From Geosiphon pyriformis (taxonomy: Eukaryota > Glomeromycota > Glomeromycetes > Archaeosporales > Geosiphonaceae): DNA of 64,000 nucleotides. Positions 19,964 to 29,964 of the stretch are shown one piece after another (within the stretch, counting starts at the first letter, position 1; every line of letters begins with the position of its first letter). The DNA lies in the NCBI GenBank assembly GCA_016748015.1, contig JAAOMT010000328.1, positions 450,955 to 514,954 of the forward strand, read 5' to 3'. Below the pieces are notes generated by a model that was not told the origin of the DNA, searched no databases, and saw only the letters and a list, made by a program, of their open reading frames with translations. The position numbers were made by a program, and so were the translations under genes.

Positions 19964-20669
19964 TATTATGGTTAAAACCTATACTGTTTATTAATTATTA
20001 CATGTATTAACTATTAATGTCATATAATTAGCCACTCTATTTTTAGATAGTGATCATTGATCTGATTAATAACCTGACTGTTGATCTAATTGTTGACTTG
20101 ATTATTGATTTGATTATTAATTTAGTCGTTAACCTGATTATTGACCACTTTTGATAGCTATATAAGTAATGAATCTTTTAGCTGTAGAAAAGCATATAAA
20201 AATAAAAAAAATAAAATAACAACTTTCATCTTAATTATTCTTTTATTGCTAATTTCTCTTTTCTTACCTTTAAGTATCTAAATATCTTGGGATAAAAGAT
20301 TACTTGTTGGTTATTCCTTACTTTTTTTCTGAAATATGTAATTGTAGTATTTAAAGATTATTAAATAAAATGTGACTGAAGAACACATCTAATATCTGAT
20401 ATTGAATTCTAAGAGTGCTGACATAAGACATAGAATTATACCAGTATGAGATCATTTGTTAACAGTACAGACTATTTTTCTATTTTTAGATTTCTTGGTT
20501 ATATTTTGAAAAATATAGCAACTGAGATATTTTATAAAACTGATCTTACAAATTAAATCCATACTTATTTAATTTGCTCTTTAAAGTTAAATTTTCTTTG
20601 ATTCCTTTTATCACCTTACAATTTTGTTCTCTCTTGCTATCTGTTAGCTTGTTACTTTAACCTGTAATA
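19964..20669 (+). mobile_element. 3' LTR of element D
   Basis: Begins TATTATGGTTAAAACC directly after a purine-rich AAAAGGATAA and ends ACCTGTAATA. It has the 12-bp repeat array (about 20050-20150) and the TATA-like box at 20159-20166. Against the 5' LTR it shows many transitions, including at both termini (TG to TA, CA to TA). Confidence 0.8.
20159..20166 (+). promoter_or_regulatory. Putative LTR TATA box
   Basis: TATATAAG after the U3 repeat array, in the same context as 598 and 3101. Confidence 0.45.
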
Positions 20670-20673
20670 ATAG

Positions 20674-20796
20674 GAAAAGAGAAATTAGTGATAAAAAAAA
20701 AATTAAGATAAAAGTTGTTATTTATTTATTTTATTTTCTTGATTTCTAATATGTATTTCTACAGCTAAAAAATTTATTGCTTATATTGTTATCAAA
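20674..20796 (-). mobile_element. Inverted A/D-family LTR fragment
   Basis: Matches the minus-strand LTR segment seen at about 2297-2432 (GAAATTAGT, then AAAGTTGTTATTT, then TTTCTACAGCTAA). It stops within the sequence ATTGTTATCAAAAGTA, where the E protease reading frame begins. It marks a truncation or recombination junction rather than a complete LTR. Confidence 0.65.
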
Positions 20797-21540
20797 AGTA
20801 GAAAATCTGATTATTAATGACAATAGAAACATAAACAGAACTGAAAATTTTTCCAACAAATTGAGCCAAACAATACCACCAGCAGTTGCCACCGAAGATA
20901 GCAGCCTTACAGCTATTTTTCCTTTTGAATTAGAGGAAAACAAGACTATGTTCAGTGGAGCAGCATTGGACAAAAAATGCTCAATCACTGCTATATATAC
21001 GAAAGCCACTATAAACAATACCCCAATCAAACTTATCTTAGATAGTGGATCCGCTGGAAGCATCATAACACTTCAACTAGTAAACCAACTGGGTTTCAAA
21101 GTTGATCATGTCACAATGTCCCAAATCATAACAGCCAATAGAAGTACAAAGCTGCCTTATAACAAAATCAACTTATTCCCTTTTGAAGTTAATGGCATAG
21201 TAATACCTACAAAAGTATTAGTAATGGATACTACACAATATTAAGTGTTAGTAGGAAATGACTGGCTAATAAAAGCCAACACCACCCTAGACTGGACCAT
21301 CCAAGAGCTTCTGATCAATTATAATGGCCACCAGGCCAGAATTCCAGCCACCTGTGGCCACTTTTAAAAACCCAGCACCAACCAAAGACCTACTTTCGAA
21401 TTTGAAAAAAATCCAGCACTACCAGTCATCGAAACCTATTAGCTCTCTTGGGCTAATGACCAAAGAACAAGACTACCAGCTGTACCAACGTGGACCAGCA
21501 AAAAAAGATCCAAATGGAACCAAATAAGTCCACAAAAAAA
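20797..21540 (+). pseudogene. Retropepsin and linker, element E (gag and 5' LTR missing)
   Basis: Open until 21241 as ...AVATEDSSLTAIFPFELEE..., with the active site IKLILDSGSAGSIITLQL near 21030-21080 (catalytic Asp present) and ANRSTKLPYNKINLFPFEVNG. A TAA follows at 21242, then LVGNDWLIKANTTLDW and PATCGHF, the family's protease end. 21360-21540 is a Pro/Ser/Lys-rich linker with LPAVPTWTSKKR. Upstream the element is cut by an inverted LTR fragment, so gag is absent. Same order as C, F and G. Confidence 0.82.
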
Positions 21541-22190
21541 CCACCAGCGACGCAAACCAAAACTAGAATGCTCAGTTTGCAAGAAGAAACTCTTGTCTAT
21601 GACTGCGTACAGTGCACTAAATGAAGACCCAAGAAACCCCACCCACTACTATTGTAACCATTATAACAAAAAAAAATACAGTTATCCAAAAAGACACAAA
21701 AAATGAGACAAGAAACTGTGCCTTGCTTGTGGAGAACCATTACTAAGAAGGTGCGACTGGAATGACATACCAGACAGAGGAAGAATGTGTGATGCAACTT
21801 GCCAATACACGATCCTTATCTGTGACTGGGTAAGAAGAGGAATGCTGTTCAAAACAGCGTTCAATAGAGTGTTAAAAAGACTACAGTACTACCTACATGA
21901 CAAAAACAAGTTGTACAACACTGCACAGGCCAAAATAAGAGGAGAAACCACTGAAGAAATACAATGTTGGAAAGAGTCAACCAAAGTAGTTGATAAAGTC
22001 ACCAGCTACAACATGTTCAACCCAGTGGACAAATTCCAGGACTATTACCAACAATTATGCCACACTCAACAAGAACAAGAACAATACCTTGCATAAATCA
22101 ACACTTACCTCTACAAAAACTGTCTTATTCCGTGCCAAAATTAGTGCTATAAAGAGTGTCAAGATGAAAGAGACTTAGAAAGAAAAATGG
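21541..22190 (+). pseudogene. Cys-rich module, element E pol
   Basis: CSVCKKKLLSM at 21569, a CNHY pair about 20 residues on, CLACGEPL near 21720, then WNDIPDRG (21758-21781) and CDATCQYTILICDWVRRG to about 21840. A Lys-rich helical segment (FNRVLKRLQYYLHDKNK) follows, and a second Cys cluster CLIPCQNxCYKEC near 22120-22160. E is distant from C/F/G in RT sequence but keeps the spacing of the Cys pairs and the WNDIP and QYTIL landmarks, which points to a constrained domain. One stop (about 21704) and a frame change near 22095 interrupt it. Confidence 0.72.
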
Positions 22191-22249
22191 AAATTGAGAA
22201 TCAGCAGTCTCAAAATCAATCAATAAATCAACAAAACTCACTTGATGGT

Positions 22250-23108
22250 TCCAAGTCAGAAAAATTTGTAGTCTATACTGACCTAAAACAGGTGATTGAC
22301 ATCTGATACTTTGACAACGGGCACTTAGGAATAATACCCAAAAGAGCCCATCCAACCAATGCCGAATTTGATCTATGTTATTTGGAAGACAAATCCACAA
22401 CATTACCACCCAAGAGCATCACCAAAATCGACCTAAAAATAGCAGTTAAAATTCCACCAGGAATAATGATTCAAATAGCATCGCGATCAAGCCTTGCGAA
22501 AAAAGAAATAAGCATTTAAGGAGGAGTAATTAACTCCGGATATACTGGAAATTTGATGGTTTTGCTACAGAACAATTCAAAAAAGCCTTATATCATTGAA
22601 TCTAAAGAAAAAATTGCACAAGCAATTTTCCTACCATTGGTAAAAATTGAAATTCATGCCAGTAGAAAATTGTGAGAAATTGTTACAAACAATGAGAGAA
22701 ACTTTTGGTTTTGGATCAACAGGAAAAGGAATTGAAGTGAATTTTGCTAAAACAATAGAGGAAAAAGGCAAAGTAATTAAAACTGAGCAGTCCATCACAC
22801 TCCTATCATATGGAAAATCAGAAATAAGAATAAAAAGGACAATTAAAGAAAAAGACCTAATATTTAAGCCCTACCCAGAAACTTGCCAACAGTTTCTCAT
22901 AAGACTTACTAACCTTTTTATTCCAGCTAATAAAGCTCAATGGATAAAAATTCTTATTGCAAACACCACAGAAGAACTCATTTACATTTCAAAAGATACC
23001 ATTATTGAATACCTCAACACAGAGCTAAAAAACGCATCAACACCACAAGAAATTCTAAATTTCCCAGAAATTGCCCTCTACTGTAAACTCACTTTAATAA
23101 ATTGGTAA
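22250..23108 (+). pseudogene. dUTPase domain and spacer, element E pol
   Basis: Motif 1 AEFDLCYLED (about 22360), KIDLKIAVKIPPG, motif 2 ASRSSLAKKE, motif 3 GGVINSGYTGNL (Asp position is Asn), motif 4 EKIAQAIFLPLVK (to about 22647). A frame change follows, then motif 5 FGFGSTGKG at 22704-22730. E is the only copy here with the Gly-rich motif 5 that closes over the nucleotide in trimeric dUTPases. The beta-rich spacer (SITLLSYGKSEIRIKRTIKE to EIALYC) then runs to 23108. One stop after SIx near 22517. Hydrolysis of dUTP is the family role; activity here is doubtful. Confidence 0.85.
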
Positions 23109-24540
23109 CAACCATTGGAATGCTATCAATTTACACCAGAAAAATTGGCCAAATTAAACATTGGAACAATGAATTCTGACCAACAGTGACAATTAAAAGC
23201 ATTAATTTTAAAATATTTTGATATATTTTCACGAAATGACAAATTTGGAAGAACCAACTTGGTTCAATACCAAATCTCCACTGGAAATGCCAGACCTGAA
23301 AAACAATGCACTTACCATGTCTCACCAATGGAGCATAATTTTATCAGAAAAAAAGTCCAAAGCATGTTAGAAAAAGGAATAATTCAACCATCAAAAAGCC
23401 CATGGTTCTTACTAGTTGTTTTAGTAAGAAAAAAGAATAGAAAAATTAGATTTTGTGTTAATTATTACAAACTAAACAGCAAAACAACCAAAAACTCATA
23501 TTCAATACCATTAATTGACAAAATCTTCAACATTTTTGGAGGAGCAAAATGGTTTTTTACACTTGACTTGACTAATGGATATTGACAAGTGGAAATAGAC
23601 CCAAAAGACAGTATTCACAACACAAAATGGCAATTATGAGTTCAATGTAATGTCATTTGGATTAACAAACACTCCTGCGATATTCCAAAGACTAATGGAC
23701 ATAATTTACTCTGGAATTCTGTGGCAATCTGTTGTTGTCTACTTGAACAATACAAATGTTTTCTTGTCAAAATTCACAGATTATCTTCAACATTTGCAAC
23801 AAGTTTTTGAGAGATTAAGACACACTGGACTTAAACTAAATCTAGAAAAATGTTTTTTTGAGAAAAATGAGCTAGTATTTTTAGGACACGTAGTTGGAAA
23901 AGATAGAATAAAACCAGATCCACCAAAAATAGACAAAGTGAAAAATTTTCCAGTACCTCAAAATGTTTTAGAAGTTAGAAGCTTTTTAGGACTTACATTT
24001 TACTACTGTCACTTTGTAGAAAACTTTTCAAACATTGCCAAATCCCTTAATTACCTACTATCCAAAAATGTGAAATTTGAATAAACTAAAGTATAACAAA
24101 AAGCTTTTGAGTACCTTAGACAAAAGCTCATTGAATTACCAATAATGATTTATTCAAATTTCAACAAGAAATTTATTTTGGCCACAGATGCCTCTAAAAC
24201 TGGACTTGGAGCCATTCTATTACAAAAAAACAATAATGGAAGAGAACATGTAATCACTTATGCCAGCAGAAGTCTCAGTATGGCAGAACAAAACTATGCA
24301 GCACATGAACTTGAATGCTTAACAGTAGTCTGGAATTGTGTTCACTTTGACACATATTTATGGTACCAACCCTTTGAGATTACCACAGATCATAGAGGTT
24401 TGGTCTGGTTAAATAACAAAAAAGCACTAAAAGAAAAATATGCCAGATAGTTACAAACATTAGCACGATATGATTATATTATCAAATACAAAAAAGGTAC
24501 CAAAAATGCTAATGCTAACTGTTTGTTAAGAATAAAACAC
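23109..24540 (+). pseudogene. Reverse transcriptase and RNase H, element E
   Basis: RT: RPEKQCTYHVSP, RFCVNYYKLN, FTLDLTNGY, a stop and frame change at about 23584, then MSFGLTNTPAIFQRLMD, the active site VVYLNNTNVF (23735-23765, both Asp of YxDD changed to Asn), LGHVVGKDRIKPDPP and a connection region. RNase H from about 24175: FILATDASKTGLGAILLQK, HELECLTVVWN, TTDHRGLVWLNNK. The RNase H aspartates are kept. A stop at 24082 splits RT from RNase H and another follows at 24448. Confidence 0.9.
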
Positions 24541-25622
24541 ACATAAAAATTACCAACCCACCTACCACAACAACAATGAACAATCACCTTTACAAAAACC
24601 TCAGCCAATACTTGGAAACACTACAAATAGATGAAGAAATATCAGTAAAAGAGCTAATTAAGCTTCAAAAATTAGCAAAACACTATTTTATCCAAAATCA
24701 CATACTTTATTACCAGAATTGACAAAATTCAGATAATCTATTAAGAGTTATAACCATGGATGAAAAAAAAACTATCTTATTTAACATGTACTCAGATATT
24801 CATTCAGGCCACTTTGGAAAAACAGGAACCATCTAATGTGCAACTAGCCATTATTATTGGCCAAAAATGAGTTCAAACATAATCCAATACATAAGAAATT
24901 GTGACCCATGTTAATGAAGAGGAGGAGCAAAAACAATGGAATTATTAAGACCAATAAAAGTTGAACAGCCATTTGACAGAATTGGAATTGATTTAGTTGG
25001 ACTCTTACCAATAACAACAAGAAACAACTATTATATTGCAGTAGCTGTGGATTATCTCACCAAATGGCCAGAAGCTAGAGCTATTAAAACAGCTGATGCT
25101 ATTTCCATAGCTCAATTTGTGCATGAAGACTTAATTTGCCAGCATGAATGTCCACAAGAATTGCTATTAGATCAAGGCACACACTTCGTAAACAGCACCT
25201 TAAAAGAACTCAGCCAAAAATTTGGAATTAAGCAACTACTGTCATCACCATACCACCTACAAACAAATGGATTAGTTGAAAGATTTAATTACACATTATG
25301 TGAATCACTGGCAAAAATTAGTAATGAACATGAAAAAGAATAGAATTTATTCATACCAGCAGTACTACTAGCATATAAAACAGTAAAACAAGATACTATA
25401 CAATTCACACCATTTGAACTAGTTTATAGAAGAAAAGCCACATTACCAGTTGAACTTACTATTCCAACTTATCCAAGTGACACTATCATTAAAGCAACAT
25501 TTCAGGAAACACTACTTAAAAGAACATACAAATTAATGGAAACTTTAGAAAACAAAAGAAGAAAAGCAGCACAAAATATTGAACAATCACAAAAACAACA
25601 AAAAGTGAGACATGATAACCAG
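24541..25622 (+). pseudogene. Integrase N-terminal and core part, element E
   Basis: HHCC region near 24800-24920 (SDIHSGHFGK, then CDPC followed by a stop), then the core: GIDLVG, LLDQGTHFVN and NGLVERFNYTL keep all three DDE residues. TPFELVYRRKATLPVEL and METLENKRRKAAQNIEQ follow, to RHDNQ at 25622. A solo LTR then interrupts. Removing it with one CCAG copy continues the frame at 26615 (LPNNIISYKIGNKV). Confidence 0.87.
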
Positions 25623-26610
25623 TGTTACCAAACGAAATTAGAGATATCATTTAGCATGAAACTATCTTATAATTCCTATCATTAATTAGCATATATTATC
25701 GTTTCAAATTATCACTTATTACATTAGCAAAAAATGTCTGAAATTATCATTTAATTAATAACCCAAATTGTACACAACACAAATGTAACCTAATTGCAAT
25801 GATCAATCATGCAATATCCCGAACTATGTAACATTCAAAAGTTCGCTGAAATTTATAGAAATTTGCCGAAATAATTGATAGTTCACCGAAATATCTAATA
25901 AGTTTGCAGAAATAACTTGTAGTTCGCCGAAATGTATCTTTAGTTCAGCAAAATTGTAGAAAATAGCAAAGTTCAAGTTCATAAAATAGTGTTATGACAA
26001 ATTGTATAAAAGAAGAGCTTCTCTCTTCGAAAAAATGTATCTTACTTTAGATTTATTACTTAGAACCAATTTTACACACACAAAAAGAAATAAAATACCA
26101 AATAATTTGAAAAAAAACCAAATTCTTTAATCATTACCCTTGGACAATCCCCAAAAACCAACTAACATTTCGAAATTGATTAGCTACCAATTTCAGTAAA
26201 CTGTTAGTGACTCCAGACCTGGATAGAAAACGTTTTTCTTGATAAAAATCTTATTTCTTTTACATTTTTTTATTTTTCTTTTCTTTTTTTATTACAATCA
26301 TTAGGGTAGCCTACAGATGAGATTCCTGTAGAAGAGTTGACTTTCACAGCAAAGGAACTACACATTTTTAGTGAGCTTCCAGACAAGCAATTCCTGGGAA
26401 AGAGTTGACGTTTACTACAACATAACTACATAAAACAACTGGCACGGAATTGGCCATTCCACTCATAAGTCCAGCAAGTTCAAATTATAGGAGATAATTT
26501 GAAGTTAGAAATTCAGTTACTGGAGGTTCAACCACACCCAGAAAACGTGAATTCACAGCAAATAAGTATCAAAAACATTACAGAAAAGAGACCAAAAACC
26601 TCTGGTAACA
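25623..26610. mobile_element. 988-bp solo LTR of a third family inside element E integrase
   Basis: Perfect short inverted ends (TGTTACC / GGTAACA) and the 4-bp duplication CCAG (25619-25622, 26611-26614). Its removal restores the integrase frame. There is no primer-binding site, ORF or transposase, so a solo LTR is the best reading. About 25850-25960 holds an imperfect repeat of GTTCGCCGAAAT-like units. It keeps clearly more CpG than its surroundings. Orientation is not certain; the TATA-like GTATAAAAGAAG near 26005 suggests plus. Confidence 0.8.
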
Positions 26611-26614
26611 CCAG

Positions 26615-26947
26615 TTACCAAATAATATAATTAGCTACAAAATTGGAAATAAAGTATTGTTGCATTGCACAAAAATGGAAAAACAATGGAGTGGAAAATT
26701 TGATCACAAGTGAGATGGACCATTTTATATTCATGAAATACTTAGAAATAGAACATACAAGCTAAGACTAAATGATAAAATATTAAGAAAAGCAGCATAT
26801 GGTAACTGGCTGAAATTCTATTACAGTAAACCAGTAATAACAACAAAGACACCCAGAATTAGAACACAATTATCTTTAATTTTACCAAAACAAATTCTAC
26901 AAGATTTAGAACCAATAGTTTTAATTGAACATTATTTAAAAAGATAA
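26615..26947 (+). pseudogene. Integrase C-terminal (SH3-like) part, element E
   Basis: KIGNKVLLHCTKMEKQWSGK, FDHKWDGPFYIHEILRN, TYKLRLNDK and AYGNWLKFYY match the tail of C and F. It ends in ILQDLEPIVLIEHYLKR and a stop near 26945. 26948-27072 is a decayed linker. Confidence 0.78.
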
Positions 26948-27072
26948 TTAATCTTAGATCACAGCAAAAATGATTTAACAACCATAAAAACACATGCAAA
27001 AAAAATTCCAAAATAGCAGTCAAAATTAAAACAATAATACTTATCCCAAAAAACATTAACAATATAACTCAA

Positions 27073-27702
27073 TAATTAGTTGAAAGCTTACAACACTTAG
27101 AATTCAATCTGAAAATCACAGTTAATAGCTCCAAAATAACATACATAAAAAAAACAATAGAAAATCCAAAAACAAGAAAAGAACATAATTTTGAACCATA
27201 TAATATTACCAAACATAACAACAAATTTATCAGCAAAGTTATTGAAAAATTAGAGATAGTATTGGGCAATACATTAATAATGGAAGAAATAGAAATAAAT
27301 GAATTAACACCAGACACATTTAGCAACTTGAAAATGAAATTTCCAATTAACTACTGTTATTATCAATTAGGAAAGTACTTGAACATACAAACATTATACT
27401 CAAAAGACTCAACTAGAGTATTTGACAAAACAATTATCCAACTATTAGAACCTTTTATTGGAAAAACCAACATTCCATTCCATTCAAAAACAGTTTACAG
27501 AATTTTCAAAGCATTTGAAAACTGTCACAAACTATTGTTGAACCCAACCATAAACATAATAACAACCAACAGTATTGGACGACTTACCAATTTGCAATTT
27601 CAAGAATTACAACAACAAATTAATAACACAGTATTGAACTACTATAGTAACTTAGAATTTAATAAAGAAATTAACTTCGATTTCAACAAAGCTCAATCTT
27701 GA
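27073..27702 (+). CDS. Post-integrase ORF of unknown function, element E (open for about 210 codons)
   Basis: The frame is open from the stop near 27072 to TGA at 27700-27702, ending exactly at the polypurine tract. Landmarks shared with C, F and G: LVESLQHLEFNLKITVNS, KVIEKLEIVLGNTLIM, FPINYCYYQLGKYLNIQTLY, RVFDKTIIQLLEPFIGK and the ending NFDFNKAQS. No ATG lies near the 5' end; the first ATG is at about 27282. In F and G the matching start is ATG GAA ATA CCA. Composition is Asn/Ile/Lys-rich, probably helical, with no signal peptide or membrane helix evident. Conservation between subfamilies argues for a real product. I do not recognise the family. Confidence 0.65.
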
Positions 27703-27715
27703 AAGGAGGGAATAA
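27700..27715 (+). other. Polypurine tract, element E
   Basis: GAAAGGAGGGAATAA adjoins the LTR start TGTTATGG and overlaps the stop codon of the preceding ORF. Confidence 0.75.
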
Positions 27716-28141
27716 TGTTATGGTTTAAGAATTTAGCAAAAGAATCATAAAAATAATATAAACTATTCAATCATAATATAGTGCAGTAATAATTTTAGAA
27801 AGGTAATGATTAACATAGTAGCAAAACATCATTTCACAATAGTGGCAAGCACTAGTTCACAATAGCAGCCAATACCAACTGGTAATAGCAGCAAACACCA
27901 GGTTGAAATATTAAAAAGAAAGTATTACAATATGTTTTCTCGTAGAACTACAAACATGTATATATACAATAGCTTTAATATTAAGAAAAGTCAATCAAGT
28001 AATAAAAATCATAACTTATCAAGCAATAGATCCAATTTATCTAACAAACTCCACTTTAAATTGTATCTTTAAATTTAATATCCCAAGAAACCTTTAAATC
28101 AAAAAGAAATGAAAAAGAATATTTAAAACTGAATTATCACA
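27716..28141 (+). mobile_element. 3' LTR of element E (right end uncertain)
   Basis: Starts TGTTATGGTTTAAG directly after the polypurine tract. It contains short CAATAGTGGCAA and CAATAGCAGC repeats (27835-27900) and a TATA-like GTATATATAC near 27960. I place the end at ATCACA (28141) only because it ends in CA. There is no second copy in the window to confirm it. Confidence 0.5.
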
Positions 28142-28589
28142 ACCCCAAAGTAGTAAAAAACTCACTTGTATTAATTATTGAATGAAACTATCATTCATTA
28201 GTTGAATTCCTTAGAAGAATAATCTCTGATTAAGATTATTCATGTTGTTACTAATTGATAAAAGCTTTATTGTGAGAATTAAGAAAAGCACTAAAGACCA
28301 TTAACATTCTATGTTTCTAGATTAAAGAAACACATCAGGCAATTGCAAGAATAGCCTCAGAGAAGACTCCAGACAGCAGGTAGATTTCAGTTCAGCCTCT
28401 AAGAAGGAGTACATAAACACACACAACAATCAGAAATTGAGAAATAACTTACATTGCAACATTAAAGAGAAAGCTTTCAATATAACAGTGACATTATCAC
28501 ACAAATAGAATTGAAGAATTTACAAGAGACTGATTGCAATTAAAACGGAATATCAGCAATTAAATATACCAAGAAAACCATTCTGTAAT
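28142..28589. other. Unassigned AT-rich stretch between element E and LINE L1
   Basis: No ORF, LTR end or RNA gene that I can support. Part may still be E's LTR or flank. A purine-rich segment (28330-28420) shows no similarity to other parts of the window that I could see. Confidence 0.4.
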
Positions 28590-29964
28590 ACTGGAAAAAC
28601 AAATAATAATAAGTTAATTGCAATCAAAAAAATTTTTATTGAATTGATGATTTTGGAGGAGCTTTTACTTCTTCAAAATTTCCAGGAATTATTAGATCAT
28701 CATTTACATTTGAAATAAATTTAAAAAAGGCTAGAAAAATGGCAATCAGTAAAAAAATTTTGTTAATGGTGATTTTAGAAAAGTAAACAACCAATTAGAT
28801 TGGGAAGTAATTGTTAAGAAAATTCCAGTTAATATTTCTAAATTGGCTGTGAAGTCTGTTTTTTCCAAGTTTGACAAGATTGTATTAATTAAGATACAAC
28901 TGATTGGTTTATGGCAAAAAGCTTTGGTGGAGTTTAATTTATCTAAAATAGCTGATTTGGTTGCAGTTAAGTGGTCTGTTCTTATGGAAAAAGATTTGGT
29001 TTGTGTTACAAAGACAGTTGGAGATAAACAATTATGAGTGTTAAGAGATCTATATTAGACATTGTTTTATATTTTTTTAGTTGGAACTATGGCTCATAAT
29101 TTTTCTGGTTTGTTGGGATCATATGGTGAGAAAACTTGTTTCATTGGCTGTAATATCAGTTTATATGTACATAATAGATGTGTAATAGTGTGGTTTGCTA
29201 ATGAAACATCCAAATTGGCTGCTATTGGTTCGACTTCAGTGTTTAAGAGTGTGAATTTATGCTGGACTGGTTTTTCTTTGGCCTGTTATGCTCAATGTAA
29301 ACAATTTGGTCATGTTTCTATAGTTTGTACAGTGAGTAGAAATCTTGGTAGTCGTGATAAGTGGGTGGTCACTTCTTAAGATTATATCTGCTTGATCAAT
29401 ATTTATAAGAAGAAGCAAGCACTTATTGCTTGTCCAGTTTCTTTCAGTGACAAAACTTGGGCTTGGATTGCTGGTGGTTCTTCTTCTTATATGATTTCAT
29501 CAGACTCTTTTGGTGCTGGTTTGTCTTTGGATATGAAATCCATTTCAATGGTTTTTAATTCTCTTAGTAATCTCTGTTTGGTTGATCATTTGGCTTCTTT
29601 GGAATGTTTTTTAGAGCTTTTGTCAGATTAGGTTTTTGTTATCATAAAAAAACTGAGCTTTGTGGAATTGGTGTTCCTGGTACATGCATCTCATACATCT
29701 TTTCCAGTTGTCTAAGCACTTTTGGCTTCTAATTTAGATTCAAATATGGCTTTGGATGATACATTGATGCTTTCCACCCTCCTTTTTTTAGTTATTGTGA
29801 ATTCAATTGCTGATTTTAGCTCAAGCAGTTCTAAGATTTTGACCACCAAGGTGAGTGAGTTGGAATTTAAGATGGTGGCTTTGGAGATGTTAGTTGAGTC
29901 AATTTTGAAAAGATTGGATTGCTTGTGCTCTGGTTTGGGTTCATCAGCTTCTCTTACCTCTTAA
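28590..29964 (+). pseudogene. LINE L1 ORF1 (5'-truncated)
   Basis: Enters ORF1 at NNNKLIAIKK, matching residues about 125 onward of L2's ORF1; the earlier part is missing, as is usual for 5'-truncated LINEs. An RRM-like segment (WEVIVKKIPVNISKLAVKSVFSKF, 28800-28870) is followed by the zinc knuckle CYAQCKQFGHVSIVC near 29285-29330 (CX2CX4HX4C with an extra preceding Cys). A C-terminal Ser/Leu region ends with LFLVIVNSIADFSSSSSK and a helix to LTS. Stops at about 29035, 29377 and 29629. It stops at TAA overlapping the ORF2 ATG (TAATG, 29962-29966). ORF1 proteins bind LINE RNA. Confidence 0.8.

Noticed and set aside
27073-27702. Retroviral-type envelope gene in E
   Set aside because: Only the position fits. 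No signal peptide, membrane anchor or cleavage site can be seen.
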